Shown in pieces: positions 60,702 through 64,000 of a stretch of 64,000 nucleotides of DNA (the first letter of the stretch is position 1; the number at the start of each line of letters is the position of its first letter). The DNA comes from Mucilaginibacter dorajii (GTDB lineage Bacteria; Bacteroidota; Bacteroidia; Sphingobacteriales; Sphingobacteriaceae): contig NZ_JANTYS010000031.1 of the NCBI RefSeq assembly GCF_024808255.1, positions 1 to 64,000 of the forward strand, given 5' to 3'. The position numbers and the translations under genes were made by a program. Below the pieces are notes generated by a model. It made no database searches, had not been told where the DNA came from, and saw only the letters and a list, made by a program, of their open reading frames with translations.

Positions 60702-62204
60702 ATGGAAAATAAAGTAAAATACGCTATATATCCCATTTTTTTGATGCTGTTTTTTTTTACCGGGCAGTCTTTTGCTCAAATTCCGGTGCGCACAGGGCCG
60801 GCGTCTCCTGAAGAGATAAAAAAAGCCCTCACAGTGGTACAAGCTAATATGGATAGCCTGAAAGCACATAGAACATATATTTATGCTATGGGCATATATA
60901 GTCCGCTTTTGGTATCACAATATAACGCATGGATGGAAAAATATCCCAACAGTGTGAATATCCCTTTGGCTATAGGTACAGTTTATCACAACGCCGAAAT
61001 GCCGCAGGCAACTGAGTTTTTGTTGAAGGCTGCCGCGATTGCCCCGCAAAACGGCAAAATATGGTCTATGCTATCAGATGACGCGTTTAACCGGGGTCAA
61101 ATGGATTCTGCCAAAGAGTACGCAGGAAAAGCAATGCTTGCTGATACATCAAATGCTGTTTATGCCTATAGTTATCTTAGCTTTTTTGCTGACGGCGATC
61201 CGAAAGAATATAAACAAAAGGTTTTTGATTTTGTAAAGCGCTACCCATCTGATGAACGCGGCGCGCAGGCATTATATTTTTTGGCAACAAATGCTGCAAA
61301 TAATAATGATAAAATTGATTATTTTGAAGCTTTGCATAAATTATATCCCCCACAAAATTACAGATGGTCGGCAGGAGGAATGATAGAGTTAACGGATCTA
61401 TACTTGCAGCAAGATCCCCAAAAAGCATTGTCGTTAATTAGTGAAATGGGAAAAGATGAAGATTGGAAAGCAAGAAGTCAATTTGCCGAAGCCCTGATCC
61501 AGATAAATAAACTGGAACAGGATCAAAACTACAAAGCTGCGATAGTTGAAGCTGGTGTGGCAAAACTTCCTCGCTACAGTGCCTTAGCTGACTTTATGGC
61601 ATTAAAAACGGCCCGCCTGCAAGCAAAAGCTGGCAATGTACAAATGGCTTACGATAGCCTTGCCTCAAAATTTGCGATACTGCCAACTGATAGCCTTTAT
61701 ACTGCCCTTAAATATTACGGCGATAAGATAGGGAAAAAAGAGGTGCAGGTTGATAAAGATGTGGCGGCTATAAGGTATAAGACTGCTGTTGCAGCTTACC
61801 CCTTTGAACTGGGTTTATATACAAGCAACGGTAAGCTAAATTTAAATGACCTGAAGGGCAAAGTAGTGTTGCTTACATTCTGGTTTCCGGGCTGCAGCCC
61901 CTGTAGGGCCGAGTTTCCGCACTTTGAGGCGGTAATAAACAAATTTAAAAAGCAAAATGTGGTATATGTTGGCATAAATGTGTTGCCAAGGCAGGGCGAC
62001 TATGTAAATCCTTTAATGAAAAGCGGCCGGTATTCATTTATACCCTTACGCGGCAGCGAAGAATTTGCCAAAAATAACTTTGGTGTGCAAGGTGAACCAG
62101 AAAATTTTTTGATAGACAAAAATGGAAAAATTGTTTTCAAAAATTTCCGAATTGATCAAAGCAATCACCGCACATTGGAGTTAATGATAAGTTCATTATT
62201 GTAA
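60702..62204 (+). CDS. TPR protein with C-terminal TlpA-type thioredoxin domain
   Basis: The 500-residue exported protein (signal peptide ending FAQ, about residue 26) has a long helical TPR-like region (about 60-345). A TlpA/AhpC-like thioredoxin domain (about 365-500) ends it, with the active-site motif in FWFPGCSPCRAEFPHF, i.e. CSPC in place of the usual CGPC. It faces the cysteine-rich peptide genes convergently, with a gap of 130 bases. A role in disulfide formation of those peptides is an attractive but unproven idea. Confidence 0.85.
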   Translation: MENKVKYAIYPIFLMLFFFTGQSFAQIPVRTGPASPEEIKKALTVVQANMDSLKAHRTYIYAMGIYSPLLVSQYNAWMEKYPNSVNIPLAIGTVYHNAEMPQATEFLLKAAAIAPQNGKIWSMLSDDAFNRGQMDSAKEYAGKAMLADTSNAVYAYSYLSFFADGDPKEYKQKVFDFVKRYPSDERGAQALYFLATNAANNNDKIDYFEALHKLYPPQNYRWSAGGMIELTDLYLQQDPQKALSLISEMGKDEDWKARSQFAEALIQINKLEQDQNYKAAIVEAGVAKLPRYSALADFMALKTARLQAKAGNVQMAYDSLASKFAILPTDSLYTALKYYGDKIGKKEVQVDKDVAAIRYKTAVAAYPFELGLYTSNGKLNLNDLKGKVVLLTFWFPGCSPCRAEFPHFEAVINKFKKQNVVYVGINVLPRQGDYVNPLMKSGRYSFIPLRGSEEFAKNNFGVQGEPENFLIDKNGKIVFKNFRIDQSNHRTLELMISSLL

Positions 62205-62334
62205 TAATGCCGGATGGGATTGGGGTTTTAATACGTAATGCAGTTATAGCGTAATAAGTAACCACCGTTTATAAAGTTTTGTTATTACAAACCAACCGGC
62301 TAATGGATTGCCACCCTATTGGCGGCCCATGTTA

Positions 62335-62631
62335 TTAAGTAAGTGTTTTGGATTTTATCACAACGTAGGCAGAAATATTTGCAGGGCAATATTTTATTGC
62401 CCTGCCGGTAAACTTATGCAGCTGAGTATACGCAAAAATATAGTGAGTAAATGTAGGGGCATCTGGGCATGCTGCCGAAGTGCAAACTTGCCCGGTTGTA
62501 CAAGGGGCGTCTTGTGTGCATGCATTTTTACAGTCATCAGGCGGCTTAACTGTGCCACCTGTTACTTTTTTTAACTGTTCCCTGTTCAATACGTTGTTTG
62601 CACCAAATTGTAGGGCTTGTAATGTTTTCAT
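62335..62631 (-). CDS. Double-glycine-leader Cys-rich peptide, copy 1 (frameshifted C-terminus)
   Basis: The start MKTLQALQFGANNVLNREQL aligns with copy 2; the leader ends at KKVTGG. The core TVKPPDDCKNACTQDAPC... has five cysteines with the same spacing as copies 2 and 3, but the sixth position is Phe. Five T instead of three just there shift the frame by two: removing two T restores the sixth Cys and gives a stop at 62414-62416, as in the other copies. As it stands the protein has 98 residues with an unrelated tail. An upstream ATG at 62649 would add 6 residues. Confidence 0.75.
   Translation of the reverse strand: MKTLQALQFGANNVLNREQLKKVTGGTVKPPDDCKNACTQDAPCTTGQVCTSAACPDAPTFTHYIFAYTQLHKFTGRAIKYCPANISAYVVIKSKTLT
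62381..62405 (-). terminator. Hairpin after peptide copy 1
   Basis: GCAGGGCAAT and ATTGCCCTGC form a perfect stem over a five-base loop. It lies just past the position where the stop of copy 1 would be if its frame were intact, and inside the present ORF. A matching hairpin follows copy 3. Confidence 0.6.
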
Positions 62632-62635
62632 AGTT

Positions 62636-62782
62636 TTAATTACCTTCATTTTTATTTGATATTGTTTGTCGCGTAGATGTAAAAGCTATTTCGGCTTTAT
62701 CGCGCCATTCCTTCGTCGCATTTACCTTATTACCCTGTTCCTTCAATTTGCCGTTGACAGGGGGGATTTGGTCGTGACGCAT
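62636..62782 (-). CDS. Possible 48-codon ORF before peptide copy 1
   Basis: The ORF (MRHDQIPPVNGKLKEQGNKV... ) ends 5 bases before the peptide ATG. Open frame continues upstream without a start, with a DCYLANKK word. It may be the decayed tail of a larger gene, since no family matches with confidence. It is absent upstream of copy 2. Confidence 0.25.
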   Translation of the reverse strand: MRHDQIPPVNGKLKEQGNKVNATKEWRDKAEIAFTSTRQTISNKNEGN

Positions 62783-62851
62783 TATCGTCTTTTTGTTGGC
62801 TAAATAACAATCATAGGCATATCTGGCATGGTTTACAGTTTGTTTTTGTTA

Positions 62852-62983
62852 TAGTCAATAAATGTTTCATCAATGGTACTCTTATATCATCTTCATTATA
62901 GGCTCCTGTAAATGAAATTTGTAAATCGGCTTGTTTTGCAGCATTCTTTCATTGGTGTTGGCGCAGGGGCACGATAAAGTGTA
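62852..62983. repeat. Block duplicated upstream of the peptide genes (unit 1)
   Basis: This 132-base block matches 63388-63526 through most of its length: ATAGTCAATAA, CTTCATTATAGG, TGAAATTTG and AAATCGGCTTG words are shared. It marks the array as a tandem duplication of a unit of roughly 700 bases. Confidence 0.75.
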
Positions 62984-63130
62984 TTAAACTGCAAATTCGA
63001 TGGCGGCTAAATGGGGTTTATCGGTTAAATGGATTCCGCTTTGTTTTCCTGCACGCAGGAAAGGGAGTTAGTTTATTACCTTAACCAGGATTGTCTGCAG
63101 AACGACATTTTTATTGTCCTGGCATTAACG

Positions 63131-63346
63131 TTATGCCGCAGCCGGCGAGCAAATAATGTGAGTAAATGCAGGATTGTCTTGACACGGCACCGAAACGCAT
63201 ACGCTTCCAGACGGACAGTCACCTGGCATGTTACATGAATTTGTACACTCAGCAGGTGGTTTAACTGTGCCACCTAATACTTTTTTTAACTGTTCTCTGT
63301 TCAAAACGCTGTTTGCGTCAAATTGTACGGCTATTAATGTCTTCAT
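63131..63346 (-). CDS. Double-glycine-leader six-cysteine peptide, copy 2
   Basis: The 71-residue precursor has a leader of 26 residues ending REQLKKVLGG, the double-glycine site cut by C39-type peptidases of ABC exporters. The core (TVKPPAECTNSCNMPGDC..., 45 residues) has six cysteines in the pattern Cx3Cx5Cx5Cx4Cx10C. A PAFTH motif precedes the last one. The peptide is probably exported and holds up to three disulfides; a bacteriocin or signalling role is likely but not shown. Its frame is intact, in contrast to copy 1. Confidence 0.82.
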   Translation of the reverse strand: MKTLIAVQFDANSVLNREQLKKVLGGTVKPPAECTNSCNMPGDCPSGSVCVSVPCQDNPAFTHIICSPAAA

Positions 63347-63387
63347 GATTTTAAATTTTAAATCGTTTTTAGTTTCATCGCCTTTGG

Positions 63388-63526
63388 TATAATCAATAAT
63401 TTTTTCACCAATAGTACACTTATATCGCCTTCATTATAGGTTGCTGTGAAATGAAATTTAAATTTGCAAATCGGGTTGTTATGCGGTAATTCATTCATTG
63501 ACGTTCGTACGGCTACAATAAGGTGT
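63388..63526. repeat. Block duplicated upstream of the peptide genes (unit 2)
   Basis: Homologous to 62852-62983 and in the same place relative to peptide copy 2. Some frames of it are open and read similarly in both units (YNEGDIS / YNEDDIR), which hints at remnants of a coding region. Confidence 0.75.
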
Positions 63527-63823
63527 ACAAATGTTTATTATTTTATTTGGCGCATCAGTTTGCCAGACACGGTACCTAAATCTTTTGGTGTTTCCGGTTA
63601 GGTTTTTTGTTTGCTGGCAGGCCTCAATATCAGGGGCGATTTTTAAGGCTACCTGTACGGCTTACAAACTGCCTGCCAAATGGACTGCTACCTCACTTGC
63701 CTGCGCATGGGAGCGAGTACTTTGAGTTTAAGGCAATTATGCGATATCAGGCGGTTACAAATGTCTCATAACGGTAATTCAGTGAAGATGAATTAACTTG
63801 TAACGTAAATCAAAAATATATTT

Positions 63824-63849
63824 GCAGGACAACAAAACTGTTGCCCTGC
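63824..63849 (-). terminator. Terminator after peptide copy 3
   Basis: GCAGGACAAC pairs with GTTGCCCTGC (one G-T or mismatch pair) over a short loop; on the minus strand AAATATATTTTTG follows. It is 9 bases past the stop of copy 3. Confidence 0.65.
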
Positions 63850-63857
63850 AAATAAGT

Positions 63858-64000
63858 TTACGCAGCTGAGGCCGAGCAAATAGTATGAGTAAATGCCGGA
63901 TCATCCGGGCATGCTACCGAAGAGCAGCTTTGTCCTGACGGACATGAACCCAGGCTTCCGCCGCATGCATTTGTGCACTCGGTGGGTGGTTTAACAGTGC
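63858..64000 (-). CDS. Six-cysteine peptide, copy 3 (5' end beyond the window)
   Basis: The ORF is cut by the window edge. The visible core starts TVKPPTECTNACGGSLGSC and has six cysteines in the pattern Cx3Cx6Cx5Cx4Cx10C, then SASAA and a TAA. It has the TVKPP start and the PAFTH block of the other copies, so it is an intact third member. Its leader would lie beyond 64000. Confidence 0.85.
   Translation of the reverse strand, partial: TVKPPTECTNACGGSLGSCPSGQSCSSVACPDDPAFTHTICSASAA

Noticed and set aside
62636..62851. Heme-binding-domain (DC..N) gene remnant before peptide copy 1
   Set aside because: A weak DC...N...PV...W pattern only; the motif CxxCH is missing, so no function was called.
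63531..63725. Plus-strand ORF of 64 codons between peptide genes
   Set aside because: It is antisense to the upstream region of the peptide array, has no recognised family and no promoter; it is most likely a chance open frame.

Overview
The window looks like a Bacteroidota chromosome, most likely Sphingobacteriaceae (Mucilaginibacter/Pedobacter-like). Evidence: Bacteroidota -7 elements (TAnnTTTG) in front of several genes, almost no Shine-Dalgarno sequences, DUF2911, DUF4369-TlpA, LytS/LytTR and PIG-L families, a large-type IspG, and many dispersed palindromic intergenic repeats. No rRNA, tRNA, CRISPR array, prophage or complete IS was seen. The genus is an inference.

Layout. 1-7.5 kb: a DUF2911 protein, a TlpA-like thioredoxin protein, two VOC genes (one frameshifted), an RlmI-like rRNA methyltransferase and an FtsX/MacB-type permease with an N-terminal extension. 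8.2-17.5 kb: a heme locus, hemC-hemD fusion, hemB, hemL, a histidine kinase/response regulator/TPR trio, hemE and hemJ; hemA lies at 22.9-24.1 kb on the other strand. Together these cover glutamyl-tRNA to uroporphyrinogen/coproporphyrinogen plus protoporphyrinogen oxidation; coproporphyrinogen oxidase and ferrochelatase are not here. 17.5-22.9 kb: a VapBC-type toxin-antitoxin pair, an amidohydrolase, an ECF sigma factor with a putative membrane regulator and an outer-membrane barrel, and an orphan ABC ATPase. 24-33 kb: assorted enzymes (GNAT-nitrilase, alpha/beta hydrolase, MBL-fold hydrolase), an RDD protein, a ParE-type toxin-antitoxin pair, and ispG carrying two in-frame copies of an intergenic palindromic repeat.

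33-41 kb: a small promoter-ORF-terminator unit, a LytS/LytTR two-component system, a TonB-C-domain protein, a PoxB-like enzyme and a PIG-L deacetylase, with a nested palindrome between the last two. 41.7-46.4 kb: a self-contained TetR/TolC/HlyD/DHA2 efflux operon whose promoter is overlapped by a palindrome. 46.7-48.2 kb: an AhpD/AhpC peroxide-defence pair. 48.4-48.6 kb: a MITE-like element with inverted ends and flanking direct repeats. 48.7-57.2 kb: a WG-repeat-like protein, a DUF2306 protein, a GapN-like dehydrogenase, and three SDR genes with an Atu4866 protein and an AraC regulator. 57.5-62.2 kb: envelope and lipoprotein genes and a TPR-thioredoxin protein.

The most novel part is the right end (62.3-64.0 kb). 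At least three tandem genes encode short peptides with a double-glycine leader and a core with six conserved cysteines; the third runs off the window. They look like an undescribed, disulfide-rich secreted peptide family. The export and maturation genes would have to lie beyond base 64000 or elsewhere.
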